Part shown: one piece after another, positions 9,184-17,510 of the stretch
How the letters are laid out: every line of letters starts with the position of its first letter
Numbering within the stretch: position 1 is the stretch's first letter
Assembly (NCBI RefSeq): GCF_008704425.1
Contig: NZ_CP023696.1
Span: forward strand, 3,946,501 to 4,010,500
DNA: 64,000 nucleotides
Direction of reading: 5' to 3'
Origin: Streptomyces fradiae ATCC 10745 = DSM 40063
Lineage (GTDB): Bacteria > Actinomycetota > Actinomycetes > Streptomycetales > Streptomycetaceae
The notes under the pieces: model-generated
What the model was told of the DNA's origin: nothing
Database searches by the model: none
What the model saw: only the letters and a program-made list of their open reading frames with translations
Made by a program: the position numbers and the translations under genes

Positions 9184-10098
9184 ATGCGCGGCACGACGGT
9201 GTTACCCGGGGAGAACGACGCGGCCGGACGGCCGGGGGCGCTGCCGATGCACCGCCTTGAGGTGCCGATGCGCGACGCGGTGCCGTTCGCGATCGGCACG
9301 TTCGACTCGATCGGCCCCATGGCCCGCGCGGCCTTCCCGCACCGGCACACCTTCTACGAGATCGTCCACGTCACCCGCGGACGCGGCACCCATGTGACCG
9401 ACCTCGCCCACTGGCCGCTGCGCCCGCCGCACCTCGGCTTCCTCGTACCCGGCCAGGTCCACCACTGGGAGGACGCGGCCGGGGTCGACGGCTCCGTCGT
9501 GCTGTTCACGGAGGACTTCCTGCTCGACCACCCCGGCGACCGCGACCTGCTGCGCCTCCTGGCCGAGCGGCCCTGGCCGACCCTGGGCGGGTCCGGCGCC
9601 GCCGGGGCCGACCGGCTCCTCGCCGACCTGCACGAGGAGTACGCGCGGGGCGCCGACGCCTGCCCGTCCGTGCTGCGGGCGCTCCTGCACGTGCTCGTCG
9701 TCCGGGCGGCGCGGCTGTACGGCATCGGGCCGGCCGGCCGGCGCCGCCCGCCCGGCGCGCGGCCGGGCGCCGTCGCCGGTGAGTTCACCCGGCTGATCGG
9801 GCTCGGCGACCCGGCCCTGTGGTCGGTGCGCGCGTGCGCGGCGCGCATCGGGGTCACCCCCGGCCACCTCACCGACGCCGTCAAGGCCGCCACCGGCCGT
9901 ACGCCGGGCCAGCTCGTCCGCGAGGCCCGCGCGCACGAGGCCAAACGGCTGCTGGCCCGCACCGATCTGACCGTGCGGCAGGTAGCGGGCCGCGTGGGCT
10001 TCGACGACGCCGCCTACTTCTGCCGCTTCTTCCGCCGGGAGACCGGGGTGAGCCCCGGCGACTTCCGGCGCGGCGCGGAGGTGCGCGGGGGCGCGTAG
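9184..10098 (+). CDS. AraC/XylS-family transcriptional regulator
   Basis: The product is 304 residues. The N-terminal half is an AraC-type cupin ligand-sensing domain (FPHRHTFYEIVHVTRGRGTHV, then PPHLGFLVPGQVHHW). The C-terminal 100 residues hold two helix-turn-helix motifs: WSVRACAARIGVTPGHLTDAV and the second with TVRQVAGRVGFDDAAYFCRFF, followed by FRRETGVSPGDFRR. The ATG at 9184 follows AGGAAGG with 11-base spacing; ATG 9247 or 9268 are alternatives closer to the cupin. It lies upstream of, and in the same direction as, the secreted dioxygenase gene, which is a plausible target. The inducer is unknown. Confidence 0.85.
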   Translation: MRGTTVLPGENDAAGRPGALPMHRLEVPMRDAVPFAIGTFDSIGPMARAAFPHRHTFYEIVHVTRGRGTHVTDLAHWPLRPPHLGFLVPGQVHHWEDAAGVDGSVVLFTEDFLLDHPGDRDLLRLLAERPWPTLGGSGAAGADRLLADLHEEYARGADACPSVLRALLHVLVVRAARLYGIGPAGRRRPPGARPGAVAGEFTRLIGLGDPALWSVRACAARIGVTPGHLTDAVKAATGRTPGQLVREARAHEAKRLLARTDLTVRQVAGRVGFDDAAYFCRFFRRETGVSPGDFRRGAEVRGGA

Positions 10099-10310
10099 AG
10101 GCGGGCGGGGCGGGTGTGCGCGGGGCGTGGGCTGCGCCGGGGCGGGACCGGACGGGAGGGGACGGGCGGGGCGGGGCGGTGTGGGGGACGCGGGCGCGCC
10201 CGGGATATTCACCATGACGACCGGGTCCAGTCCATCGCCCGCCCGTCGCGCGGTGCGTAGGTTCGGTGCCGTTCCCCTGACCCCCCCTCCCGCCCCCACG
10301 AGGAGCAGGC

Positions 10311-11138
10311 ATGGACGACCACGACGAGCCCCGCACCGCCCACCCGTCCCGCAAGGCCGTGCTCCGCGCCGCCCTGGCGGCCGGTGTCGCCGCCCCCGCC
10401 CTGCTGATGGGCGTGCCCGCGCTGGCCCGTACGAGCGCCGCCTCCCCCGGCGCCCGCCTCGCCCTGACGCCCACCTGCGACGACGGCGACGACCCGACGC
10501 CGCCGCAGATGGAGGGCCCCTACTTCAAGCCCAACTCGCCGCGCCGGACCTCGCTGCTGGAGGCGGGCACGCCCGGCGTCCGGCTCACCGTCTCCGGGTA
10601 CGTCTTCGGCCTCGGCTGCCAGGCGATACCGGGCGTGCTGCTCGACTTCTGGCAGGCCGACGTCAACGGCGCGTACGACAACACCGGTTACCGCTTCCGG
10701 GGCCACCAGTTCACCGACGCGCAGGGCGCCTTCCGCCTCACCACCATCGTGCCGGGGCTGTATCCGGGGCGCACCCGCCACATCCACGTCAAGGTGCAGG
10801 CGCCCGGCCACCCGGTGCTGACCACCCAGCTGTACTTCCCCAACGAGCCCCGCAACGCGACGGACTCGCTGTTCGACCCGCGCCTGCTGATGACCGTGCG
10901 CGACGCGGGAGGCGCCCGGGAGGCGGCGTTCGACTTCGTGCTGAACGTGCGGCAGTCGCCCGGCCCGAGCCCCACCGCCACGACCCCGCCGCCCGGCGGC
11001 ACCTGGGCGGTGGGCACGGCGTACCGGGCGGGCGACCGGGTGACGTACGGCGGGCGCGGCTACGTCTGCCTCCAGGCGCACACCGCCCAGCCCGGCTGGG
11101 AGCCGTCCAACGCGCCCGCGCTGTGGCGCGCCGAGTGA
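10311..11138 (+). CDS. Secreted intradiol ring-cleavage dioxygenase with C-terminal CBM5/12 module
   Basis: This enzyme family opens catechol-type rings between the two hydroxyls using Fe(III). The 275-residue product starts at ATG 10311 with a clear GAGGAG site. Residues 1-45 form an export signal with SRKAVLRAALAAG, an RK variant of the Tat motif. The catalytic domain (about 60-215) has MEGPYF, WQADVNGAYD and LYPGRTRHIHVKV, which supply the two Tyr and two His iron ligands. After a Pro/Thr linker, residues about 228-275 form a family 5/12 carbohydrate-binding module with PGWEPSNAPALW and HTAQ. This domain order matches a described Streptomyces class (SACTE_2871-type) linked to lignin/biomass. 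A twin hairpin separates it from fahA. Confidence 0.92.
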   Translation: MDDHDEPRTAHPSRKAVLRAALAAGVAAPALLMGVPALARTSAASPGARLALTPTCDDGDDPTPPQMEGPYFKPNSPRRTSLLEAGTPGVRLTVSGYVFGLGCQAIPGVLLDFWQADVNGAYDNTGYRFRGHQFTDAQGAFRLTTIVPGLYPGRTRHIHVKVQAPGHPVLTTQLYFPNEPRNATDSLFDPRLLMTVRDAGGAREAAFDFVLNVRQSPGPSPTATTPPPGGTWAVGTAYRAGDRVTYGGRGYVCLQAHTAQPGWEPSNAPALWRAE

Positions 11139-11214
11139 CCACCAAGAGGTGCGGCTGACCGGGGAAGGGCGGCCGCACGGTCCGGCACCCGGAGCCGGGG
11201 TGCCGGGCCCCCGC

Positions 11215-11254
11215 CGTGCCGGCCGGCCCGTCGAAGGACGGACCGGCCGGCACG
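11215..11254. terminator. Bidirectional terminator hairpin between the dioxygenase gene and fahA
   Basis: Two 18-base arms (11215-11232 and 11237-11254) with one mismatch enclose a GAAG tetraloop. They lie between the converging stop codons at 11138 (+) and 11259 (-). Confidence 0.8.
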
Positions 11255-11258
11255 TGCG

Positions 11259-12494
11259 TCAGACCGCCGGGGTGATCCGGCCCGTGACCTCGCCGAGGCC
11301 GACCTTGGTGCCGTCCGGGCCCGGCGCCCAGGCGGTCAGCGTCACCTCGTCGCCGTCCTCCAGGAACGTCCGCTTGCCCGTCGGCAGGTCGAGCGCGTCC
11401 CGCCCGTTCCAGGTCAGCTCCAGCAGCGAGCCGCGCTGGTGCACCTCCGGGCCGCTCACCGTGCCGGAGCCGTACAGGTCGCCGGTGCGCAGGGACGCGC
11501 CGTTGACCGTCATGTGCGCGAGCTGCTGCGCCGCCGTCCAGTACATGGTGGAGAACGGCGGCTCGGCCACGACCTCGCCGTTGATCCTCACCGTGATGTG
11601 CAGGTCGTACCCGCCCGGCTCGTCCTCGTCGGCGTCGTCCAGGTACGGCAGCAGCGGGAGGTCGCGTGCCGGAGGGGCCACGCGGGCCGCGTCCAGCGCC
11701 TCCAGCGGCGTCACCCACGCCGACACCGAGGTGGCGAACGACTTGCCGAGGAAGGGACCCAGCGGCACGTACTCCCACGCCTGGATGTCCCGCGCCGACC
11801 AGTCGTTGAGGAGCGTCAGCCCGAAGACGTGCTCGCGGTAGTCGCCGAGCGCGACCGGGCGGCCCCGCTCCGACGGGGTGCCGACGACGAAGCCGACCTC
11901 CGCCTCGATGTCCAGCTTCACCGACGGCCCGAAGACCGGCGCCGGGTCGGCCGGGGCCTTGCGCTGCCCGGAGGGGCGCACCACGTCCGTGCCGGACACG
12001 ACGACGGTGCCGGACCGCCCGTGGTAACCGATCGGCAAATGCTTCCAGTTGGGCGTCAGCGGCTCGCCGTCCGGGCGGAACATGCGGCCCACGTTGGACG
12101 CGTGGTGCTCGCTCGCGTAGAAGTCGACGTAGTCGGCGACCTCGTACGGCAGGTGCAGCGTCACCGCGTCCAGCGGGTACAGCAGCGGCTCCACGTCGGC
12201 GCGGTGCGCGGGCGACGTCAGCCAGGCCGTGAGGGCCCGGCGCACGTCGCGCCAGACCGTCCGCCCCGCCGCCATCAGCGGGTTGAGCGACGGCTGGGCG
12301 AGCAGGCCGGCGTACGACGAGCCGAGCGCGTGCGCGGCGGCCCCGGCGTCCAGGACGTGGCCGCCGATGCGGACGCCGATCCTGCGGCGGGCCGGTTCGT
12401 CGGCGGTGGAGAACACGCCGTACGGGAGGTTGTGCGGGCCGAAGGGGTCCCCCTCGGCCAGGTCGAGCGGGCTCGGTTCGGGCTGCTCGGACAT
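11259..12494 (-). CDS. fahA: Fumarylacetoacetase
   Basis: This hydrolase (EC 3.7.1.2) splits fumarylacetoacetate to fumarate and acetoacetate, the last step of tyrosine/phenylalanine degradation by the homogentisate route. At 411 residues it has the usual length. The N-terminal SH3-like domain is followed by the catalytic FAH domain with DYVDFYASEHHASNVG (metal Asp and catalytic His), KLDIEAEVGF (metal Glu pair), LLNDWSARDIQAWEY (metal Asp, Arg) and GSGTVSGPE. The ATG at 12494 is preceded by a weak GAGG. It is transcribed alone; the homogentisate dioxygenase gene is not in the window. The neighbouring dioxygenase is an intradiol enzyme and not its pathway partner. Confidence 0.95.
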   Translation of the reverse strand: MSEQPEPSPLDLAEGDPFGPHNLPYGVFSTADEPARRRIGVRIGGHVLDAGAAAHALGSSYAGLLAQPSLNPLMAAGRTVWRDVRRALTAWLTSPAHRADVEPLLYPLDAVTLHLPYEVADYVDFYASEHHASNVGRMFRPDGEPLTPNWKHLPIGYHGRSGTVVVSGTDVVRPSGQRKAPADPAPVFGPSVKLDIEAEVGFVVGTPSERGRPVALGDYREHVFGLTLLNDWSARDIQAWEYVPLGPFLGKSFATSVSAWVTPLEALDAARVAPPARDLPLLPYLDDADEDEPGGYDLHITVRINGEVVAEPPFSTMYWTAAQQLAHMTVNGASLRTGDLYGSGTVSGPEVHQRGSLLELTWNGRDALDLPTGKRTFLEDGDEVTLTAWAPGPDGTKVGLGEVTGRITPAV

Positions 12495-13177
12495 CGGTGC
12501 TTGCCTCGCTTTCCACGTGTGTGGGGGACACGTTACGGCCGGGGCGTGTGCTTCTTACAGGTACCGCCGGGGACGACCTCGTCACCCTCCCGGCAGCCGG
12601 GGCCCGGCGGTCCGCGGCGGACGGTCCTGGTGGGTCGCGCCGGGCCGCGCGGGGGCGTGCGGAGCCGTGCCAGGGCATGCGGGGCCGTGCCGAGTCGTGC
12701 CGGGGCGGGCCGTGCCGGGGCGGGCGGGGGCGTGCCGGGCTCTGCCGGGTCGTGCCGAGGCTGGCGGGGTTCCGCCGCTGGGCGGGGCGTGGCTCGCGGT
12801 GGGCGGGGGCGGGCTCGGGGTGAGTGGCGGCCGGGGCTCGCAGCGGGTGGGGAGCCGGCTCACAGGGGGTGAGGGTGGTGGCTCGCAGCGGGCGGGGGAG
12901 GTGGCTGGGAGGCATCGGTTCCGGGGTGGGTTCCGGGGCCCGGCCGTGATCGGAAGGGGGGAATCCGAGTGATACGCCTCACATGAAAGCGGCGTCGCAC
13001 GCCCCCCGGGGGCGTCCTGCATGCGGCTAATTCGGGCGAATATGCTGTTCTCGCGCACCCCCGAGGGTGGCGGGAAGGTGCCCACGGCGATCCAAACGGG
13101 ACCGGATACGCTGACGTGAGTGAATCCAGCGACACATCGACAATCCGTGTGATCGTCCGCAGACAGGAGACCCCCTC
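12495..13177. other. 683-bp divergent intergenic region with G-rich degenerate repeats and promoter-side elements
   Basis: The left part (about 12560-12900) is a degenerate G-rich repeat built on units like GTGCCGGGGCGGGC and CGGGGCGTGCCGGG, with no gene-like codon pattern I would defend. The right 200 bases change character: lower GC, a GTGA-N6-TCAC dyad at 12969-12982, a short hairpin around 13002-13016, and -10-like hexamers TATGCT (13041) and TACGCT (13107) ahead of the polyprenyl synthetase GTG. Confidence 0.55.
12969..12982. promoter_or_regulatory. CRP-like dyad GTGA-N6-TCAC upstream of the polyprenyl synthetase
   Basis: The sequence GTGATACGCCTCAC is a perfect inverted repeat of GTGA/TCAC with a 6-base spacer, the arrangement bound by Crp-family regulators. 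It lies 196 bases before the GTG of the polyprenyl synthetase and upstream of the -10-like hexamers. Assignment to Crp is an inference from the pattern alone. Confidence 0.4.
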
Positions 13178-14188
13178 GTGACCGCAGTCGGGCCGTTCGG
13201 GCTGAGCGTGCGGGACCAGGCTCTCGAAGCCGATGTCCAGACCGGGTTGGCGGCTGTCGAGGCGGGACTGCTCGACGCCACCAAGAGCGACGTGCCGTTC
13301 ATCACGGAGGCGGCGCAGCACCTGGTACGGGCGGGCGGCAAGCGGTTCCGGCCGCTCCTCGTGATGCTCGCCGCGCAGTTCGGCGACCCGCACGCGCCCG
13401 GCGTCGTCCCGGCGGCCGTGGTGGTCGAGCTCACCCATCTGGCCACGCTGTACCACGACGACGTGATGGACGAGGCGCTGGTGCGCCGGGGCGTCGAGAG
13501 CGCCAACACCCGCTGGGGCAACTCCGTCGCGGTCCTCACGGGCGACTTCCTCTTCGCGCGCGCGTCGCACATCCTCGCGGACCTGGGCCCGGAGGCGGTG
13601 CGCATCCAGGCGGAGGCGTTCGAGCGGCTGGTCACGGGCCAGATCCTGGAGACCGCGGGGCCCCGCGAGGGCCAGGACCCGGTCGAGCACTACCTGGACG
13701 TCATCGCCGGCAAGACCGGCTCCCTGGTCGCCGTGTCCGGGCGCTTCGGCGCGATGACGGCGGGCGCGGGCGAGCGGTTCACCGAGGTCCTGACGCAGTA
13801 CGGGGAGCGGCTGGGCGTGGCCTTCCAGCTCGCCGACGACGTACTGGACATCGCCTCGGACTCCCACGAGTCGGGCAAGACCCCCGGCACCGACCTGCGC
13901 GAGGGCATCGCCACCCTGCCGGTCCTCCACCTGCGCGCCCTGGCCGAGCAGCACGGCCGCGCCGAGGACGTGGAGCTGGTCGCGCTGCTGGAGGGCGACC
14001 TCGCGGACGACGCCCGCCACGCCGAGGTGCTGCGCCGGCTGCGCGTCCACCCCGCGCTGGAGCTGGCCCGCCGCGACACGGTGCGGTACGCGCAGGAGGC
14101 GCGGGCCATGCTGGCGCCGCTGCCGGAGGGGTACGCGAAGGCCGCGCTGGCCGAACTCTGCGACCTCGTGGTGCACCGGGCGGGCTGA
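13178..14188 (+). CDS. Trans-polyprenyl diphosphate synthase (likely menaquinone side chain)
   Basis: This enzyme condenses isopentenyl diphosphate onto an allylic diphosphate to build a long polyprenyl chain. The product is 336 residues starting at GTG 13178, with AGGAG upstream. The first aspartate-rich motif is YHDDVMD (Asp about 94, 95, 98) followed by RRG, and the second is LADDVLD (about 220-224). GGKRFRP, GKTGSL and the C-terminal helices are standard. Streptomyces menaquinone carries a long tail, and the gene sits between two complex I operons, so a role in the quinone tail is likely. Chain length cannot be read from the sequence. The symbol could be ispB/hepT-like; I leave it blank. 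Confidence 0.9.
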   Translation: MTAVGPFGLSVRDQALEADVQTGLAAVEAGLLDATKSDVPFITEAAQHLVRAGGKRFRPLLVMLAAQFGDPHAPGVVPAAVVVELTHLATLYHDDVMDEALVRRGVESANTRWGNSVAVLTGDFLFARASHILADLGPEAVRIQAEAFERLVTGQILETAGPREGQDPVEHYLDVIAGKTGSLVAVSGRFGAMTAGAGERFTEVLTQYGERLGVAFQLADDVLDIASDSHESGKTPGTDLREGIATLPVLHLRALAEQHGRAEDVELVALLEGDLADDARHAEVLRRLRVHPALELARRDTVRYAQEARAMLAPLPEGYAKAALAELCDLVVHRAG

Positions 14189-14421
14189 ACGGGGCCGCCC
14201 GCGCGCGGTGCGGGGCGCCAGGCCCGCCCCCGTCCCCGTGGTGCGGGGCCGGTGGCCCGTGGACGGGGCGACCTACGGGGTGCCGTGTGGGGTGCCGCAT
14301 GGGGGAGGTCCCTGAGGGCGGGTCATCCCAGAGAGGTACGCCGGGTTGGTGCCGGGGTCTGACGCTTTCGCGCCGTCGTACGGGTGGAATGGTTCCACCA
14401 GACCACGGAGGTAGAGCGGAC

Positions 14422-15753
14422 ATGGCACCGAACGACAGCGACGCACAGACCCAGCGGCCCGCGCGCCGGACAGTGGCGCGCTACGCGGTCCCGGTCGCGG
14501 TGGCGGGAGTGGCGGCGGCGACCATCGGGCTCGTCCCCGCGCTCGCGGCGGCCGGCGACCCGGACCTGCCGGAGATCACGGCGCAGCAGCTCGTCGAGCG
14601 GATCGCCGCGTCGGACGTGCAGCAGGTGTCCGGCACGGTGAAGGTCACCACGGACCTCGGCCTGCCGTCGATCGCCGGCCTCGGCGACCTGATGGGCGGG
14701 GACGCCGCCGCGAAGTCCGCCGACGCGCAGCTCATGCGGCTCGCGTCGGGGACCCACACGCTGAAGGTCGCCGCCGACGGCCCCGACCGGCAGCGGCTCA
14801 CCCTTCAGGACGGCGACGAGGAGTTCACCCTCGTGCGCGACGGCGCCGAGACGTGGGCGTACGACAGCCGGTCCGGCGAGGTCCACCACGAGAAGGACCG
14901 GGCGGCGGACGGCGGCGCCCACGGCCGGGGCGCCGCGGACGGCGCGGGGGAGGGCGGGGCCGGTCAGCCGCCGGTCACGCCGAAGGAGCTGGCCGTCCAG
15001 GCGCTCGCGGCGGTGGACGGTACGACGTCGGTCACCGTCGAGGGCACGGCGCGGGTGGCCGGGCGCGACGCGTACCAGCTCGTGGTGAAGCCGCGCCAGA
15101 GCGGCTCCACCATCGGCGCGGTGAAGGTCGCGGTCGACGCGGCGAACGGCGTGCCGCTGAAGTTCACCCTCCTTCCCAGCGCCGGGGGCGCCGCGGCGGT
15201 CGACGTCGGCTTCACCAAGGTGGACTTCTCCAAGCCGGACGCGTCGGTGTTCACCTTCACCCCGCCGAAGGGCGCCAAGGTCGTCGAGGGCGGCGCGGAG
15301 GGCGCGGCCGGCGGGCCCGCCGCCGGGCTGAAGGAGAAGGACCGCGAGGCCCTGGAGCGGGACCTCGGCGAGCTGGAGGGCCTGGACGGCCTGCTGGGCG
15401 GCGGCGCCGCCTCGGGCGTGAACGTCATCGGCGAGGGCTGGACCACGGTCGTCGAGCTGGGCGGCCCGGCGGGCGCGTCCGAGGGCGGTGCCAAGGCCGG
15501 AGGCGGTGCTTCGGCCGAGGGCGGCGCGAAGGCCGGTGGCGGCGCGAAGGCCGGTGGCGCGCCGGAGGAGCTGCCCGCGGCGGCCCAGCAGTTCCTGGAC
15601 GGGCTGGGCACCCGGGTCAGCGGCGAGTTCGGCTCCGGCATGGTCTTCAAGACCCGTCTGGTCAACGCGCTCATGACGGACGACGGCCGGGTGTACGCCG
15701 GTGCGGTGACCCAGTCGGCGCTGGTCGCCGCGGCGAACCAGGCCGCGAAGTAG
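14422..15753 (+). CDS. Secreted LolA/RseB-like (DUF2092-type) protein
   Basis: The product is 443 residues starting at ATG 14422 (GGAGG about 10 bases upstream). An N-terminal helix (about residues 15-45, RRTVARYAVPVAVAGVAAA) anchors or exports it; there is no lipobox Cys. The body has the half-barrel pattern of the outer-membrane-lipoprotein-sorting (LolA/LppX/RseB) fold: ITAQQLVERIAASDVQQVSGTVKV, RLTLQDGDEEFTLVRDGAETW and VKPRQSGSTIGAVKVAVDAANG. A Gly/Ala/Lys repeat near residues 350-385 (units like GGAKAGG) interrupts the C-terminal part. The ligand is unknown; members often sense or carry lipids. It shares a bidirectional hairpin with the convergent aminopeptidase. Confidence 0.8.
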   Translation: MAPNDSDAQTQRPARRTVARYAVPVAVAGVAAATIGLVPALAAAGDPDLPEITAQQLVERIAASDVQQVSGTVKVTTDLGLPSIAGLGDLMGGDAAAKSADAQLMRLASGTHTLKVAADGPDRQRLTLQDGDEEFTLVRDGAETWAYDSRSGEVHHEKDRAADGGAHGRGAADGAGEGGAGQPPVTPKELAVQALAAVDGTTSVTVEGTARVAGRDAYQLVVKPRQSGSTIGAVKVAVDAANGVPLKFTLLPSAGGAAAVDVGFTKVDFSKPDASVFTFTPPKGAKVVEGGAEGAAGGPAAGLKEKDREALERDLGELEGLDGLLGGGAASGVNVIGEGWTTVVELGGPAGASEGGAKAGGGASAEGGAKAGGGAKAGGAPEELPAAAQQFLDGLGTRVSGEFGSGMVFKTRLVNALMTDDGRVYAGAVTQSALVAAANQAAK

Positions 15754-15771
15754 CCGGAGGGCCCGTACGGG

Positions 15772-15816
15772 ACGGACGCGGGTCCACCACCGCCACGGTG
15801 GTGGACCCGCGTCCGT
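15772..15816. terminator. Bidirectional terminator hairpin
   Basis: Two perfectly complementary 21-base arms (15772-15792 and 15796-15816) enclose a 3-base CCA loop, 18 bases after the stop of the LolA-like gene and 93 bases before the end of the convergent aminopeptidase gene. It is the longest perfect stem in the window. Confidence 0.88.
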
Positions 15817-15908
15817 GACCGCGCCATCCGGCGCGGCGGACGGCCTGGCGCGGCTGTGGCCGCCTCAGCAGCTTGGCCGCCTCAGCCGCCTCAGCGGCCT
15901 CAGCGGCC

Positions 15909-17303
15909 TCAGAAGGTCAGCGAGAAGCCGTTGATGTAGCCGGTGTCGTAGCGGGCCGTGTCCTGGACCCGCAGCGACCAGGTGCCGTTGGCGGTCTCGG
16001 ACGACGCGTCGACGGTGTACGTCTCCCGGACGTTGTCGGCGGAGTCGCCGCCGCTGGCGTTCTTCAGGCGGTACGCGGTGCCGTCCGGGGCCACGAGGTC
16101 GACGACCAGGTCGCCGCGCCAGGTGTGGACGATGTCCACGCCGACCTTCAGGGCGGAGGGCGCGTTGCCGGTGCGGCCCGTGACGGTGACGGACGAGGTG
16201 ACGGCGGCGCCGCCGTCCGGGATCGGCACGTCGGTCGTGTTCTGGTAGGTGTCCCCGGCCGGCGGCTCGGACGTGCCGGCCGACAGCGTCCACACGGCGT
16301 GCGCGGCGGCGTCGCTGTTGCGGTCCAGCGCCGTGTCGTTGATGTTCGACGTGTTGTCGCACGACGAGTGGTAGCAGCGGTCGAAGGACTGCCCGGCCGT
16401 TCCGCCCCACTTCTGCGCCTGGGCGCTGGTCTTGGTGCGGCTCGCGCCGGTGAAGAGGCCGCCGACGGGGACGCCGGCGTTCTTGAAGGGCGCGTGGTCG
16501 GAGCGGCCGTCGCCCTCGGTCTCGATCTCGGTGGGGACGCCGAGGCCGGCGAAGTAGTCCTTGAAGGTCTTCTCGATGACCGGGTCGTCGTCGTAGACGA
16601 AGTAGCCCGCGTTGGGCGAGCCGATCATGTCGAAGTTCAGATAGCCGCTGATCTTGGAGCGTTCGGTGCTCGGCAGGTTCGCCACGTAGTGCTTCGAGCC
16701 GACCAGGCCCAGCTCCTCGGCGCCCCACCAGGCGAACCGCAGGTGCTTGGCCGGCTGGTAGCCGGCGCGGGACACGGCCAGCGCGGTCTCCAGGACGGCG
16801 GCGGAACCGGAGCCGTTGTCGTTGATGCCGGCGCCGGAGGAGACGGAGTCCAGGTGGGCGCCCGCCATGACGACCTGGTTCGGGTCGCCGCCCGGCCAGT
16901 CGGCGATCAGGTTGTAGCCGGTGGCGCCGTTGGACGTGAACTGCTGGAGGCTCGTGGTGAACCCGGCGGCGTCCAGCTTCGCCCGCACGTAGTCGACGGA
17001 CGCCTTGTAGCCGGGGCGGCCGTGGGCGCGGTTGCCGCCGTTGGCCGAGGCGATCGACTGGAACTGCGTGAGGTGCGCCTTGACGTTGGCCAGCGGGATG
17101 TCCGGTGCCGCGGCGGCGTTGGCGGTGGTGGTGGCCGCGGTGCGGGTGGCGGGGGCCGCGGAGGGTGCGGCGCTCGCGGCGGGAGCGGCGGTGGCGACCA
17201 GCCCGGCGAGGGCGAGGACGGCCGCGGCGGCGGTGGCGGCGGGGGCTGCTGCGGTGCGTCTCGGGGAGCGGGACGCGGATATGCGGGACGCGGAGTGCTT
17301 CAT
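15909..17303 (-). CDS. Secreted M28 aminopeptidase with C-terminal P/homB domain
   Basis: This is a two-zinc exopeptidase of the Streptomyces griseus aminopeptidase type, which releases N-terminal residues from peptides outside the cell. The product is 464 residues from ATG 17303. A long Ala-rich signal peptide (about 1-45) is followed by a short propeptide. The catalytic domain shows MAGAHLDSV (zinc His), GINDNGSGSAA (bridging Asp), WWGAEELGLVGS (catalytic Glu and zinc Glu), LNFDMIGSPN (zinc Asp) and FDRCYHSSCDN (zinc His). The last 120 residues are a proprotein-convertase P-domain beta-sandwich (SVTVTGRTGNAPSALKVGVD, ending YINGFSLTF). The order is the same as in known Streptomyces enzymes. 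Confidence 0.93.
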   Translation of the reverse strand: MKHSASRISASRSPRRTAAAPAATAAAAVLALAGLVATAAPAASAAPSAAPATRTAATTTANAAAAPDIPLANVKAHLTQFQSIASANGGNRAHGRPGYKASVDYVRAKLDAAGFTTSLQQFTSNGATGYNLIADWPGGDPNQVVMAGAHLDSVSSGAGINDNGSGSAAVLETALAVSRAGYQPAKHLRFAWWGAEELGLVGSKHYVANLPSTERSKISGYLNFDMIGSPNAGYFVYDDDPVIEKTFKDYFAGLGVPTEIETEGDGRSDHAPFKNAGVPVGGLFTGASRTKTSAQAQKWGGTAGQSFDRCYHSSCDNTSNINDTALDRNSDAAAHAVWTLSAGTSEPPAGDTYQNTTDVPIPDGGAAVTSSVTVTGRTGNAPSALKVGVDIVHTWRGDLVVDLVAPDGTAYRLKNASGGDSADNVRETYTVDASSETANGTWSLRVQDTARYDTGYINGFSLTF

Positions 17304-17351
17304 GTGGGGGCTCCGGATTCCGTGCGGGGATGGGGGACGGAACGTGCGAGA

Positions 17352-17378
17352 CGCCCCGCGAGGGCTGGTCGCGGGGCG
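17352..17378. promoter_or_regulatory. Inverted repeat in the 5' region of the M28 aminopeptidase gene
   Basis: Arms CGCCCCGCGA (17352-17361) and TCGCGGGGCG (17369-17378) form a perfect 10-bp stem with a 7-base loop, about 50-75 bases upstream of the aminopeptidase ATG on its own strand. It could be a 5' leader hairpin or an operator. Confidence 0.35.
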
Positions 17379-17510
17379 CTGGAGCGGTGGTGCGTGACCG
17401 GTGGGCGCCGCTGGGCGTCCATCCGTGCGGGGTTGAATGTACAGCGACAATTCAGCCGGGCGTCAAGAGCGCGTTCCGGTCGCCGCGGTTCGCATATCGG
17501 ATGGTTCGGG

